DNA of 64,000 nt, taken from NCBI GenBank assembly GCA_903898675.1, contig CAIUGM010000002.1:1-64000 (forward strand), given 5' to 3'. This stretch comes from an uncultured Verrucomicrobiota bacterium (GTDB taxonomy: Bacteria; Verrucomicrobiota; Verrucomicrobiia; Opitutales; Opitutaceae). The notes under the pieces were generated by a model, which was not told the origin of the DNA, did no database searches, and saw only the letters and a program-made list of their open reading frames with translations. This document shows positions 17,300 to 26,881 of the stretch, in pieces. The position numbers were made by a program, and so were the translations under genes. Position 1 is the first letter of the stretch, and the number at the start of each line of letters is the position of its first letter.

Positions 17300-18250
17300 A
17301 TGCCCGCCGTCTCCGTGATCATGGTCTTCCATCGCGACACGCCCTTCCTGCGGCCGGCGATCGCGAGCATCCTCGGGCAGTCCTTCCGCGACTTTGAACT
17401 TCTGCTGGTGGACAACGGCACGGGCCTGACGGTCGCGGCGCTGGGACCGCTGGGCGGCGATCCACGGATCCGCTGGGTCCGGCTGGCCCGCAACGAGGGG
17501 ATCGCGGGCGGCCACAACGCCGGGGTCGCGGCCGCGCAGGGGGAATTCATCGCGCTGCTCGATTACGATGACCTGGCGCTGCCGCAGCGACTGGAGAAGC
17601 AGGTCGCCGCCCTGCGCGCCGATCCCGGGCTGGGCCTCGTCTCGGCCCTGGCCGACCGCATTGATGCCGGCGGAAAAATCACCGGAAAGGTTTTCTGCAT
17701 CCCCGATCCCGCCGGGCACCGGGCCTATGCCCAGTATGCGGCGCCGGTCGTCACGCCCGCCGCCACCGGCCGGCGCGAGTTGTTCGTGGCCACGCCCTAC
17801 CGGCCCGAATTTCCCTACGCAGCCGACCTGGATTTCCAGTCGCGGGCGACGGAGCAGTGGCGCTTCGCGGTCCTGCCGGAGGTGCTGCTGCATTACCGCT
17901 GGTATGCCGATCAGACGACGCAGCAAAAACTGGCCGAGATTGAAAAAAGCCGATGCACCATCAGCTTGCTTACTGCCCGCCGACGCGCTGGTCGGCCGGA
18001 AGGATTGGAGGCGATTCAAAGACTACAAGTCGGGATGTCGCCTGCCGAATACAACCGCCGGGTTGCCCGAGTCTGTCTCGCAGAAAATTTTTGCGAGCTT
18101 GCAGCCTTTCGGGCCCGTTCCTCCCTGACCCTTGATCGATCAATCGCGTCAGTATGGGTGGCTGCGCGGTTAGTCCTGCAGGCATGGTGGCAGGCGGCTG
18201 CATCAGAGCGAGGCCGCGTCGCGCGGATGTTTTTCAAGGGTCATTTGTGA
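17300..18250 (+). CDS. Family 2 glycosyltransferase
   Basis: The longer frame opens at 17123 inside the divergent neighbour. The ATG at 17300 (MPAVSVIMVFHRDTPF) is the natural GT2 start and gives 316 residues. GT-A signatures are the NEGIAGGHNAGVAAAQGEFI nucleotide-binding segment and the metal-binding LLDYDDLALPQRLEKQV. A second acidic site is in PYAADLDFQSRA. The enzyme should transfer a sugar from an NDP donor during exopolysaccharide or O-antigen assembly in the cytoplasm. Its end overlaps the convergent flippase gene by 17 bases. Confidence 0.85.
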   Translation: MPAVSVIMVFHRDTPFLRPAIASILGQSFRDFELLLVDNGTGLTVAALGPLGGDPRIRWVRLARNEGIAGGHNAGVAAAQGEFIALLDYDDLALPQRLEKQVAALRADPGLGLVSALADRIDAGGKITGKVFCIPDPAGHRAYAQYAAPVVTPAATGRRELFVATPYRPEFPYAADLDFQSRATEQWRFAVLPEVLLHYRWYADQTTQQKLAEIEKSRCTISLLTARRRAGRPEGLEAIQRLQVGMSPAEYNRRVARVCLAENFCELAAFRARSSLTLDRSIASVWVAARLVLQAWWQAAASERGRVARMFFKGHL

Positions 18251-19532
18251 GCACGTGATCTGTCGCAGGCTTAAAAAAATAATAGCGCGATAGTGAGCGC
18301 GTCACTAGCCAGGGGATCAGAGGGCTGATGGTTAACCAGCGTGCCAGCCAGACGAGACCGCCGCTGGCGGAGAACAGACAGCCCGCGGCCAGGATCGCGG
18401 CGGTGGTCAGATCCACTGGTCCGCAGGCACGTTCCCTCCGTCCAGCTAGCAGCATGGTATGATAAAATCCCCCCAGACTCAGCGCTAGGCCGAAGCATCC
18501 GGCAGGGAAGAACCAGCCGATAGAGTCTCGATAAACCGGGCTGATGAGGGGCCCGACCAGCCACGGGGCTAGGAAATTCAGTGCGATCAATCCCGCGAGC
18601 CCTGCCGCCGTATAGAATAAAGCGATTTGATCAAAACGACGGGCCAGAACCGGACGGGATCCAGAGGAACCATCGCCCAGCGCGAAAAGGCCTGGCTGCA
18701 AATACTGCATTAGCACACCTGCCAGCATTGACGTCATAATCATGACGGCGCCGCCTGCTAGTGTGAAGTAACCGGCTTCCTTTTCCCCGAAAAAAAATGC
18801 CACGAGCCAACGGTTGATGCCGAGGAGCATCAAGTTCGCGACGGCCAAGGCCATGAACAACGGTCCCTCATAGACCTGCCGGGCGGTGGGCGTGATTATC
18901 GGGCTGACCGGCTGCATTGAAAAACTGGCACGCAGCGCCCATGCTCCGACTAGGGCTGCGAGTAGTGCGTGCGCACTGAAACCGACCCAGAGGGCGGCGC
19001 TGATGCCACCGGTCGCGGCGTAGAGCAACGGAGGCGCAAAGGAGCGTGTGAGTGAGGCGGTAGCCCCCACGAAGCAATCCCGCCAATGCGCTCGTTCGGC
19101 CTGCAGCGCAACCTGGGTAAAAGCGGTCAGCGTCAGTAGCGCGGCTGACACGAATAACACTAGCCACACAATAAACCGGTCGACAAAGCTTAACCCAGTC
19201 ATGGCTGCTGCCGCCCCGCCGGTGAGCAGTGCGAGCCAGGGGAGCCGGCGTAGCCCCACGGCCATAACTTCGTGTCGCAATCCAGCCCGGTCTGGGGAAG
19301 CCGCCCAGTGCCGGGCGACATATTTAAGAAGGCCGACATAGAGCAGCCACATGCCCAAGGGGGTGAAAGTAAGGAACAGGCCGTAAAGGCCTAGCATGGC
19401 CGGTGGCACCAAATGCGAATTCAACCTGACGCTCGCAATGCCGCACGCGAGACCTATGGCTTGGGCCAGAATGATGGGGATGAGACGGAGATGGGAACTG
19501 GCAGGTACAGGCGACATGCGGGACGGGCACAT
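18234..19532 (-). CDS. Polysaccharide flippase (Wzx/MATE-like membrane protein)
   Basis: The open frame extends far upstream (to 20225) across the divergent glycosyltransferase, but that part is antisense. ATGs at 19532 or 19517 give 432 or 427 residues beginning just before the first hydrophobic segment (LRLIPIILAQAIGLACGIAS). About twelve TM segments follow in a polysaccharide-transporter pattern, without diagnostic soluble motifs. Such proteins move undecaprenyl-linked repeat units across the inner membrane. Location among glycosyltransferases and a Wzy-like gene supports the call. Codon composition is somewhat less GC-rich than in housekeeping genes nearby. Confidence 0.7.
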   Translation of the reverse strand: MCPSRMSPVPASSHLRLIPIILAQAIGLACGIASVRLNSHLVPPAMLGLYGLFLTFTPLGMWLLYVGLLKYVARHWAASPDRAGLRHEVMAVGLRRLPWLALLTGGAAAAMTGLSFVDRFIVWLVLFVSAALLTLTAFTQVALQAERAHWRDCFVGATASLTRSFAPPLLYAATGGISAALWVGFSAHALLAALVGAWALRASFSMQPVSPIITPTARQVYEGPLFMALAVANLMLLGINRWLVAFFFGEKEAGYFTLAGGAVMIMTSMLAGVLMQYLQPGLFALGDGSSGSRPVLARRFDQIALFYTAAGLAGLIALNFLAPWLVGPLISPVYRDSIGWFFPAGCFGLALSLGGFYHTMLLAGRRERACGPVDLTTAAILAAGCLFSASGGLVWLARWLTISPLIPWLVTRSLSRYYFFKPATDHVLTNDP

Positions 19533-19616
19533 CGAGGGTTGGAGCAACAACGGGTAGGCTGCAAGCCGCGCGTCTATTCCCGGCTCGCGTGAGTTTTCGA
19601 GCTTTCCCGCACCGGC

Positions 19617-20729
19617 ATGTTGCGCTTTCGTCGCGGAATGTTGCCGTCGCCAGAAGTCCTGCAGTATACCGGGGGTGACAATGACCGGGGCGGGGTGATT
19701 TCTGTGGTGCGCAATCTGGCTTCGACGGGTCACTTTCGATGCGTGCTGGGGGTCAATCCTGGCTGCGTTCAGCATCGGGAGCCGGCGCTTGAAGTTTTGG
19801 AGCTGCCGCGGATCGCCGGAGAAGAAATCAGCCCGCTGACCTTCTGGCGCGCTCGTGTGGTGGCACTGGTCGTTCAGACATGGTTGCAGGCGGGTTCGAA
19901 CCGCGTGTACCACGGTCACTCGCGCGCTGGTCTGCTCGTGGGACTCTGGTTGCACTGGCTTGGCGAACGGCGCGCGGTGGTGAGTGTGCATTGCTACGGC
20001 AGGCACCGCTGGTTCTACCGCTGGGCGGCGGACCGGTTGGGGAGCCGTTTGTATTGGTTGAGTCCTGCAATGAAAAAATACTACTCGGCAGGCGATCCCA
20101 ACTGGACACATTGCATGCCGGAATGTGTGCCTCCTGTCGTTTCGGCCGGGTTGAGCCGCACCCGGGTGAGTGATTTGATCCGGCTGGGCGGAATCGGGGC
20201 ACTGGTGCGCTGGAAAAACTGGCAACTCGTGCTCGACGCCCTCGCGTTGCTACCAGCGGAAATCCGTCAGCGTTTTCGTTTTCGGCACATTGGGACTGAC
20301 GATGGCTCGGCCGACTCTCTCGCTTTGGCTACTGAACTCCGCACTCGGTCGGAAACCGCGGGCCTGCGCGGCATAGTGGAGTGGCATGGGCAGCAGGCTT
20401 CACCGGAGTTTTTTTTGAGTGAGACTGACTGTCTGGTGGTGGCTTCAAACAACGAACCATTTTCCGTTGCAATGCTTGAAGCGTTACGGGCTGGAGTGCC
20501 GGTATTGGCTGCTGACTCTGGTGGGGCGCAGGATATTGTGCGGCCCGGTAGCAACGGCTGGCTTTTCCGCACCGGTGACGCGGCAGGCCTTGCCCGTCAG
20601 CTTGAGTTGCTAGTGAATAGTGATGCGCTGGATTCGTTGAGGGTTGGGCAGACGGACTTGCGACAGTTCGATGCGACAATCGTGGCGGAGCGTTGGGCTA
20701 AAATCTATTTTGATCTGGGCGCAGTATGA
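19617..20729 (+). CDS. Family 4 glycosyltransferase
   Basis: The 370-residue product (alternative ATG at 19638) has the GT-B layout. The N-terminal half has NDRGGVISVVRNLA and VYHGHSRAG. The C-terminal donor-binding half has GALVRWKNWQLVLDALALLP and the E-x7-E region EPFSVAMLEALRAGVPVLAA, followed by DSGGAQDIVRPGSNGWLF. It should add a hexose-type sugar during exopolysaccharide assembly. It is divergent from the flippase gene and overlaps the next GT4 gene by four bases (ATGA), so the two are translationally coupled. Confidence 0.83.
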   Translation: MLRFRRGMLPSPEVLQYTGGDNDRGGVISVVRNLASTGHFRCVLGVNPGCVQHREPALEVLELPRIAGEEISPLTFWRARVVALVVQTWLQAGSNRVYHGHSRAGLLVGLWLHWLGERRAVVSVHCYGRHRWFYRWAADRLGSRLYWLSPAMKKYYSAGDPNWTHCMPECVPPVVSAGLSRTRVSDLIRLGGIGALVRWKNWQLVLDALALLPAEIRQRFRFRHIGTDDGSADSLALATELRTRSETAGLRGIVEWHGQQASPEFFLSETDCLVVASNNEPFSVAMLEALRAGVPVLAADSGGAQDIVRPGSNGWLFRTGDAAGLARQLELLVNSDALDSLRVGQTDLRQFDATIVAERWAKIYFDLGAV

Positions 20730-21898
20730 GTGAACCGGTTCTTAAATTACTGCATGTCGCGCCGTGGGCGCGCACCATTGGCGGAATCGAAGCTGTGCTG
20801 GCACGGCATGCCGAAGTTGACGCAATTCTCGGCTTTGATTCTCACCAAGTGTCATTGTTCGACAAGGCTCCGTCTCTGCCTGAAGAGCCTTACTCGCCTC
20901 AGGCCTTCTCGTGGAGAACCACTCCTCGACAGATGCGCATGGCCATGGCCCGGACGTGTGCGAACCACGCCGGCAGCGTGGTAGTCTGGCAAGGTGCTTG
21001 GGGTTTACCTTGGTTCGCTGATAATGATGGATCGCGTCGCAGGATAATTTATCTGCACGATAATTTTGCACGTTACGCTCCCTTGTTGCCTCATCTAACT
21101 GGTCTAGTGGATGGCGTGTTTTGCTGTAGTAAAGCAACTGCCCAACAGGTTCTTCTGCAAATGCCGGGTATGACATCCGACCGAGTGGCGGTCCCGCCAC
21201 TACCGATATTTCCTCCAGCAGAATTGGACTTTCGACGACCAGAAAAGCGGGAGTGGATCGTGGGTTATGTTGGTCGGGTTGAACGTACACATAAACGATT
21301 GGATCGGTTGATACCCTTCATGAGCGAAATTAACCGACTTGGGATAAACTGTCGTGTGGAGGTGATGGGCGGAGGTTCGCTACTGCCTTGGCTTATGCGT
21401 CGCCTTGGGGCTAATCCCTCAGTGCGATTTCTGGGTGTACAGAAGGGAGCCAATTATTGGCGGGTTCTCCAGTCTTGGGATGCAGTGGTGTCATTCAGTG
21501 ACCACGAAGGCGGCCCAATTGCCCTGTTGGAAGCAATGTCGGCTGGTGCAATTCCCATTTATCCGACAATGATGGGCAGTCTTGGCGACGACTATACTCC
21601 GCAGGTTGATCCTCGCGGCTATTACGCTGCTGGTGACCCGCGGGCCGCGGCTCGGGCATTGCAATCCTTGAGTTCCTCACCACCGCAAGAAGTCGCTGAG
21701 ATGCATCAGCGTGCCCACACGCTGGCGTGGCGACACGCCGTCGGGGATTACGAGCGGGTATTTTCCGACTTTGTCCACCGAGTAGCGAAGCTGCCGCGTA
21801 TTTCCCGTGCGCCGCGCGGTGCACGACAGGCACGTTTAACCGATTGGCTGCCGCTTGGCTTGATAACGCGCTTGTTGCCTGGGGCGCTACTGCGCTGA
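20726..21898 (+). CDS. Family 4 glycosyltransferase
   Basis: The 390-residue product has GT-B features: GGIEAVLARHAEVD near the N-terminus, VGYVGRVERTHKRLDRLIPF and the E-x7-E-like region DHEGGPIALLEAMSAGAIPI. The acceptor is unknown. It is coupled to the preceding GT4 through an ATGA overlap. Its stop lies 11 bases from the stop of the convergent GT9 gene, leaving no room for a conventional terminator between them. Confidence 0.82.
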   Translation: MSEPVLKLLHVAPWARTIGGIEAVLARHAEVDAILGFDSHQVSLFDKAPSLPEEPYSPQAFSWRTTPRQMRMAMARTCANHAGSVVVWQGAWGLPWFADNDGSRRRIIYLHDNFARYAPLLPHLTGLVDGVFCCSKATAQQVLLQMPGMTSDRVAVPPLPIFPPAELDFRRPEKREWIVGYVGRVERTHKRLDRLIPFMSEINRLGINCRVEVMGGGSLLPWLMRRLGANPSVRFLGVQKGANYWRVLQSWDAVVSFSDHEGGPIALLEAMSAGAIPIYPTMMGSLGDDYTPQVDPRGYYAAGDPRAAARALQSLSSSPPQEVAEMHQRAHTLAWRHAVGDYERVFSDFVHRVAKLPRISRAPRGARQARLTDWLPLGLITRLLPGALLR

Positions 21899-21909
21899 TT
21901 GGATTGCAC

Positions 21910-22839
21910 TCAGGCGAGCCAGCGCGAGAGGCGGGTCCAGACCGCCCCGGTCGTGATGCTGGTGATGCAATGCGGCTCCGCGAAATGACAGTAATCACTG
22001 CACGGCTTGAACGGGCAGGGCGTGCCCTCGATCCACGCGGCCTGCGGATGCAGCGGATGAAAATGCTCCGGCGGATGGGAACCGATGATGGTGAAGGTCG
22101 GTACGCCGAGGAGGGCGGCGACGTGGCCGGGGCCGGAATCGTTGCCAATGAAGCGGTCGGCGGTGGCGAGGGTGGCGATCAGCTCGTCGAGCTGGCCCGC
22201 CCGCTCATCCAGCAGCGTGACTTGCCAGCCGGCGGTGCGCAGGTGCGCCGCGATTTCCTCGAAGCGTTCGCGCGGCCACCGGCGGGTCGGCTGGGCGGCG
22301 CCCGTATGGATGACGATCTGCCGGCCGGTGCGCGGTGCGGGTGCGGGTGCGGGCAAGGCCCAGCCCAGGGCGGCGGCCGCCGTCTGCCAATAGGCGAACC
22401 GATGCGGGGCCGCCGGCCGGGCCAGGGCGAGGTTGAGCAGCGCGCGGGAGCCGGCGCGGGGAAACCCGACGCGGAGTTTCCCGCCTGCCGCCGCCATCAA
22501 GGCGTGGTCGCGCGGATCCGGGCGGGCCGAGACCGCGGCGGCGAAACGGCGGCGGCGCAGGCCGCCGAGGAGCGCGGAAAGTTCGAGCCAGGGCCAGCGG
22601 TGCAGCCGGTACTTGCCGCGGAAGGCGGTCCACGGCGCGGTGAACGGGATCAGTTCAACCTCCGGACAGAAACGCTGGAGCAGCGGCGCGGCCGCCGGCT
22701 TGGCCACCAGCGTGACGCGGACGTGACGGGCGGCCAGGACGAGAAACGGAATCGCCAAAGCAACGTCGCCGAGGCCCCAGAGTTCCAGAACCAGCAGCCG
22801 GGGCCGGTGGTCGGGCGGGGGTGGCGAGAAACTTTGCAT
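21910..22839 (-). CDS. Family 9 glycosyltransferase (heptosyltransferase/ADP-heptose-type)
   Basis: The ATG at 22839 ([13 protein letters not shown]) is chosen over the longer frame from 22929, which would overlap the divergent exosortase start. The 309-residue product shows [20 protein letters not shown] at the N-terminus, a GT9 hallmark. Later come [20 protein letters not shown] and [20 protein letters not shown], the nucleotide-sugar site. The last part has [10 protein letters not shown] and a Cys-containing tail. It should transfer a heptose or related sugar to LPS core or polysaccharide. Its start is only 29 bases from that of the exosortase gene on the other strand. Confidence 0.85.
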   Translation of the reverse strand: MQSFSPPPPDHRPRLLVLELWGLGDVALAIPFLVLAARHVRVTLVAKPAAAPLLQRFCPEVELIPFTAPWTAFRGKYRLHRWPWLELSALLGGLRRRRFAAAVSARPDPRDHALMAAAGGKLRVGFPRAGSRALLNLALARPAAPHRFAYWQTAAAALGWALPAPAPAPRTGRQIVIHTGAAQPTRRWPRERFEEIAAHLRTAGWQVTLLDERAGQLDELIATLATADRFIGNDSGPGHVAALLGVPTFTIIGSHPPEHFHPLHPQAAWIEGTPCPFKPCSDYCHFAEPHCITSITTGAVWTRLSRWLA

Positions 22840-22868
22840 GGGACGGTTATCTTGTTTTTGTGGCGGAC

Positions 22869-24623
22869 ATGGCAAGCCCCGTGGCCAGTCCGACGCGTCC
22901 GGTTCTTCCGCATTACGCGGTGGTCGCATTGTGTGCGCTGGCGGGGCTGGCGGTGTTCCAGTTTTGGGGCAACCCGTCCCGTGGCTATATCGGGAGCGAT
23001 TCGCTGTTTTATTGGTGGGGCTTCCAGTGGCTGGATCCCCGTTCCGAGAGCGAGCACGGGTGGCTGATCCTCGGGCTGAGTGGGTGGTTGTTCTGGAAGA
23101 ACCTTGGAGCGGGGAGCAGGGGGAAGGGAGAAAGGAGCCGGAATTCGATCAAGCCCGTGGTTGCGATGGTTGTCGGGCTGGGGGTGCATCTATTGGGTTA
23201 CACGATGCAGCAGGGCCGGCTTTCGATTGTCGGGTTGCTTTTGTTTGTCTGGGGACTCCTCGCGCTGGCGGGGGGGCGGAAGTGGGGGCGGGCGGCGGCG
23301 TTTCCGCTGGCGTTCATGGTCTTCGCCATCCCGCTCAATGTGCTCGATACGGTCGGATTTTATCTGCGGCTGTCGGTGATCGACGTGGCCTACCATCTCG
23401 CCCGCTTCGTCCATATCGATGTCATCCGCAACGGGACGCAGCTGCTGTCGCCCGACGGCCGCTACCAGTACGACGTGGCCGCGGCGTGCTCGGGCATGCG
23501 TTCGTTGATGGCGCTCGCCGCCCTCTCGCTGCTGCTCGGGTACCTGAATTTCCGGTCGTGGTGGACGCGCGCCTTCGTCGGCCTGCTGTGTTTCCCCTAT
23601 GCCTTTGTCGGCAATGTCGTACGGATATTCTCCATCATTGTGGCGGCGGCGTGGCGCGGCCAGGCCGCGGGCGAGGCCACCCATGACATCATGGGTTTCG
23701 GGGTGTTTGTCATCGTGCTCGGGCTGGTGCAGCTGACGGTCTGGTGGCTGCAGAGCAGGAAGATTGGCGAGGGAAGACCGGCGGTGGCATCGACCGTCGC
23801 GCCAGAAGCGGGAAGTGGGGTCGGCGGGCCGACGGTTAGTAACGTAATACGTTACAAAGGGGCTTGGGTGGCATTGCTGGTGGGGCTGGCGGCTGGTTTG
23901 GTCATGCTCGCGGCGCACCGGGTGGATTCCATCCAGCTAAGTCCGCGCGTCGGGATCAGGCTGGCGGCGGACGGGATCAATCCCGTCGCACTGCCGGATT
24001 ACCTCGGCACTGCGTGGGAGGGCCAGCCGGCGGACATCACGCCGATCGAGCGGGAGGTGCTACCGCCGGACACCGGATTCTCGCGCAAGAATTATGTCTC
24101 GCTACACAACCTCAACGACCGGGTTTACCTTTCGATCGTGCTGAGCGGGCGCGACCGCACGTCCATCCACCGGCCGGAGATCTGCCTGGTCGGCCAGGGC
24201 TGGACGATTCGCGACCGCACCGCGCATGCGTTTGCGTGGCCCGCCGCCGCCAAGCCTTCCGCCGTCGCTGAAGCTAAGGCGGACAAGACAGCGGGACTAT
24301 TCACCAAGCCCTATGCTGCGATCCCGGCGACGGTGCTGCATATTGACCATGAGTTCACCACCAAGCAGGGGCAGAAGGTGAAGGTGCCGGCGCTGTTCGC
24401 CTACTGGTTTGTCGGGGCCGACCGGGTGGTGGCGACGCATTGGGAGCGTATCCTCTACACGTCGCTGGACCGGTTGCGCCACCTGCAGGCGCACCGCTGG
24501 GCCTATGTGGTCGTGCAGACCACGGCGCTGGATGGCGACGCGGCGGCGTTGAACCGCATCCAATCGATCCTGGACGGCACGCTGCCCCTGTTCCAGGAGC
24601 CGCCGGCCGCAGGCGGCAGATAA
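22869..24623 (+). CDS. Exosortase fused to EpsI domain
   Basis: The ATG at 22869 ([11 protein letters not shown]) avoids overlap with the GT9 gene; 584 residues. About eight TM segments form the exosortase. The proposed catalytic residues are Cys207 in AACSGMRS, Arg252 in GNVVRIFS and His272 in THDIMGF. From about residue 365 an EpsI (DUF3485-type) periplasmic domain follows: [33 protein letters not shown] and a C-terminal part ending in the VVQTTALDG region. Exosortases process PEP-CTERM-type proteins and are linked to exopolysaccharide production. No PEP-CTERM-type substrate was recognised in this window. Confidence 0.87.
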   Translation: MASPVASPTRPVLPHYAVVALCALAGLAVFQFWGNPSRGYIGSDSLFYWWGFQWLDPRSESEHGWLILGLSGWLFWKNLGAGSRGKGERSRNSIKPVVAMVVGLGVHLLGYTMQQGRLSIVGLLLFVWGLLALAGGRKWGRAAAFPLAFMVFAIPLNVLDTVGFYLRLSVIDVAYHLARFVHIDVIRNGTQLLSPDGRYQYDVAAACSGMRSLMALAALSLLLGYLNFRSWWTRAFVGLLCFPYAFVGNVVRIFSIIVAAAWRGQAAGEATHDIMGFGVFVIVLGLVQLTVWWLQSRKIGEGRPAVASTVAPEAGSGVGGPTVSNVIRYKGAWVALLVGLAAGLVMLAAHRVDSIQLSPRVGIRLAADGINPVALPDYLGTAWEGQPADITPIEREVLPPDTGFSRKNYVSLHNLNDRVYLSIVLSGRDRTSIHRPEICLVGQGWTIRDRTAHAFAWPAAAKPSAVAEAKADKTAGLFTKPYAAIPATVLHIDHEFTTKQGQKVKVPALFAYWFVGADRVVATHWERILYTSLDRLRHLQAHRWAYVVVQTTALDGDAAALNRIQSILDGTLPLFQEPPAAGGR

Positions 24624-24675
24624 TGCGCGTTGCGGTGTTGCCAAGCGGCCGGGCCGGGCTACGTTGGGACCCTTG

Positions 24676-26259
24676 ATGATGACCGTCATCGCAGTCGCCA
24701 AGCTTCCCGTCCCGCCCGCCGCCGCGGAGCCGTACCTGCTTGCCCTGATCGGTGCCGGCGTCGTGGGCATCGTGGCGGGCTTTTTCGCGGTCTGGTTCAT
24801 CATGCGCCAGTCGCGCCGGCTGTCCGAGCAGAGCGCCAAGTCCCACCTGGAGCTCGCCAAGCGCGAGGCCGCCGTCGCCTCGCAGGAACTGATCAGCCAC
24901 GCCGAGGAGGAGATCCGCAACCGCGAGGCGGAACTCAACCGCGACCTCGACCGCCGCAAGATCGAGATCGAGATGATGCTCCGCGAAATCCGCTCCCACG
25001 AGGAGTCGCTCGCCCTGCTCGACTACCAGCTGGAGCAGCGCCAGGAGCGCCTCGCCCGCGAGGCCAACGCGATCACGGCCGCCCGCGACGCGATGCGCGA
25101 CCTTTCCAAGAGCCTGCGCAAGCGCCTCGAGGGCGTGGCCTCGCTCGACGGCGAGGAGATCCGCAAGCAGCTCCGCGACGAGGTGATCTTCGAGTGCCAG
25201 GAAGAACTGCGCGCCCTGCGCAAGGAACTGCTGGAACGGTCCGAGCAGGACGTCGTGCAGGAGGGCAAGCGCATCCTCGTCGCGACCATGCAGCGGCTCG
25301 CGAGCAAGCCGAACAACGACCTGACCGCCACCATCGTCCAGCTGCCGAGCGAGGAGATGAAGGGCCGCATCATCGGCCGCGAGGGGCGCAACATCAAATC
25401 GTTCGAGGCCGCCACCGGCACCACGCTGCTGATCGACGAGTCGCCGCAGATGGTGCTGATCTCGTCGTTCGACCCGGTGCGCCGCGAGGTCGCCAAGCTG
25501 GCGCTCGAGAGCCTGGTCAAGGACGGCCGCATCCACCCGGCGAGCATCGAGGAATTCGTCAACCGCGCCCGGCAGGAAATGGACCTGCACGTCGCCCAGA
25601 TCGGCGAGGAGGCCGTGGACCAGCTGAAGATTTCCGGCCTGCATCCCGAGATCATCAAGCTGCTCGGCCGGCTCCGCTTCCGCTTTTCCTACACGCAGAA
25701 CGTGCTCGATCACTCCGTCGAGGTCGCGACGCTCTGCTCGATGCTCGCGTCGGAGCTCGGCCTCGAGCCCAACGTCGCGAAGCGCGCGGGCCTGCTCCAC
25801 GACATCGGCAAGTCCATCGAGGGCGAGTACGAGGGGAGCCACGCGCTGATCGGCGCCGACTTCATCCGCCGGTACGGCGAGACCACCATCGTCGTCAACG
25901 CCGTCGCCGCCCACCACGCCGAGGTGAAGCCCGAGACGATCTACGCCGGGCTCGTGATTCTCGCCGACGCCATCTCGGCGTCGCGGCCGGGCGCGCGGGC
26001 CGAGTCCATGACCTCCTACATCGAGCGGCTCGGCCGGCTCGAGAAACTCGCGATGACCATGCCGGGCGTCCAGCAGGCCTTCGCCATCCAGGCGGGCCGC
26101 GAGGTGCGCGTCGTGGTCCAGCCGAGTGTCGTCACGGACGAGCAGGCGCACGCCCTGGCCAAGACGCTCCGCCTGAAGATCGAGCAGGAGCTCGATTATC
26201 CCAGCACGATCAAGATCACCGTGATCCGCGAGCAGCGGTACACCGAAACGGCGACCTAG
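24676..26259 (+). CDS. rny: Ribonuclease Y
   Basis: ATG at 24676 (or 24679) starts a 527-residue protein; the TTG at 24664 is an unlikely alternative. One N-terminal TM helix (LIGAGVVGIVAGFFAVWFI) is followed by a long charged coiled coil (about residues 40-200). Then come a KH domain (GRIIGREGRNIKSFEAATG) and an HD phosphohydrolase domain (AGLLHDIGKSIEGEYEGSHA, with later HHAEVKPE). This is the complete RNase Y architecture: a membrane-anchored endoribonuclease that initiates mRNA decay. It coexists here with RNase G/E. It begins 52 bases after the exosortase gene. Confidence 0.95.
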   Translation: MMTVIAVAKLPVPPAAAEPYLLALIGAGVVGIVAGFFAVWFIMRQSRRLSEQSAKSHLELAKREAAVASQELISHAEEEIRNREAELNRDLDRRKIEIEMMLREIRSHEESLALLDYQLEQRQERLAREANAITAARDAMRDLSKSLRKRLEGVASLDGEEIRKQLRDEVIFECQEELRALRKELLERSEQDVVQEGKRILVATMQRLASKPNNDLTATIVQLPSEEMKGRIIGREGRNIKSFEAATGTTLLIDESPQMVLISSFDPVRREVAKLALESLVKDGRIHPASIEEFVNRARQEMDLHVAQIGEEAVDQLKISGLHPEIIKLLGRLRFRFSYTQNVLDHSVEVATLCSMLASELGLEPNVAKRAGLLHDIGKSIEGEYEGSHALIGADFIRRYGETTIVVNAVAAHHAEVKPETIYAGLVILADAISASRPGARAESMTSYIERLGRLEKLAMTMPGVQQAFAIQAGREVRVVVQPSVVTDEQAHALAKTLRLKIEQELDYPSTIKITVIREQRYTETAT

Positions 26260-26261
26260 TA

Positions 26262-26345
26262 AGGTTTAAGGGATAAGCTTTAGGGTGTAAGCCGTCAGGC
26301 CGGGCACCTTCTGACTTAAACCTTAAACCTGACGCTCTTAAAGCT
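26262..26345. repeat. AT-rich inverted repeat between rny and queF
   Basis: AAGGTTTAAG on the left is matched by CTTAAACCTT on the right, with additional ATAAGCTTTA and TTAAAGCTT copies. A related string (TAAGCTTTAAGGTTTAAGCC) sits between gyrB and gyrA at about 34734-34753, so this is a small dispersed repeat. It may also act as a terminator of rny. Confidence 0.55.
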
Positions 26346-26353
26346 TCACTCCC

Positions 26354-26710
26354 ATGGCTGACAAAAAGATCCTCGAAACCTTTCCCAATCCCGCGCCCAA
26401 GCGCGACTTTCTGATCGAGCACACGCACCACGAGTTCACCTCGCTGTGTCCGATGACCGGTCACCCGGACTTTGCCGACATCACGGTGAGCTATGTGCCG
26501 GACAAGACCTGCGTCGAGCTGAAGTCGCTCAAGCTCTACTTCCACGCCTACCGCAACGAGGGCATTTTCTTCGAGGCGGCGACGAACAAGATCTGCGACG
26601 ACCTTGGGGCCATCCTCAAGCCGCGCCGCCTCACCATCATCGCCGACTGGAAGGCGCGCGGCGGTTTCTCCTCGGTCGTCACGGCTGAGTGGAAGAAGCT
26701 GAAGAAGTGA
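26354..26710 (+). CDS. queF: NADPH-dependent 7-cyano-7-deazaguanine reductase QueF
   Basis: The 118-residue product is the short (unimodular) QueF type, which reduces preQ0 to preQ1 in queuosine biosynthesis. Cys32 in SLCPMTGHPDF is the covalent nucleophile and Asp39 the acid, matching Cys55/Asp62 of the Bacillus enzyme. KSLKLYFHAYRNEGIFFEAA holds the QueF NADPH signature and the substrate Glu. The position of Bacillus His96 is Phe (FFE instead of FHE), a variation I recall in other short QueFs. No other queuosine genes are in the window. Confidence 0.93.
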   Translation: MADKKILETFPNPAPKRDFLIEHTHHEFTSLCPMTGHPDFADITVSYVPDKTCVELKSLKLYFHAYRNEGIFFEAATNKICDDLGAILKPRRLTIIADWKARGGFSSVVTAEWKKLKK

Positions 26711-26716
26711 CCAGAA

Positions 26717-26881
26717 GTTGGCCCACGGAACGCACGGAAGCGGACCCAGATCTTTACCCGCTTATGCACATTAATAGGACACTAATTGAATACAGACAAA
26801 CCGAGGCCCATAGTTTCCTGATAAGTGATCCAATAGTGTGGATTAGTGGTTAACTTTTTTTCTGTGTGTTCCGTGTCTTTC
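26717..26881. repeat. Inverted-repeat pair around the queF-exonuclease spacer
   Basis: CACGGAACGCACGGAA (about 26721-26736) is nearly complementary to TTCTGTGTGTTCCGTG (about 26860-26875). The enclosed 120 bases are AT-richer than the surroundings and hold no frame. The right arm overlaps the possible starts of the exonuclease gene. It looks like a small palindromic repeat element. Confidence 0.4.

Noticed and set aside
19533-20225. Upstream extension of the flippase frame
   Set aside because: Overlaps the divergent GT4 gene completely and is Pro/Arg/Gln/His-rich. The ATG at 19532 or 19517 is the natural start.
24355-26151. 598-residue minus-strand open frame opposite rny
   Set aside because: Antisense shadow; the rny frame has complete KH and HD motifs.
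26354-26710. Inactive QueF because of the Phe at the Bacillus His96 position
   Set aside because: Nucleophile Cys32, Asp39 and the Glu are kept, and I recall aromatic residues at this site in other short QueFs.
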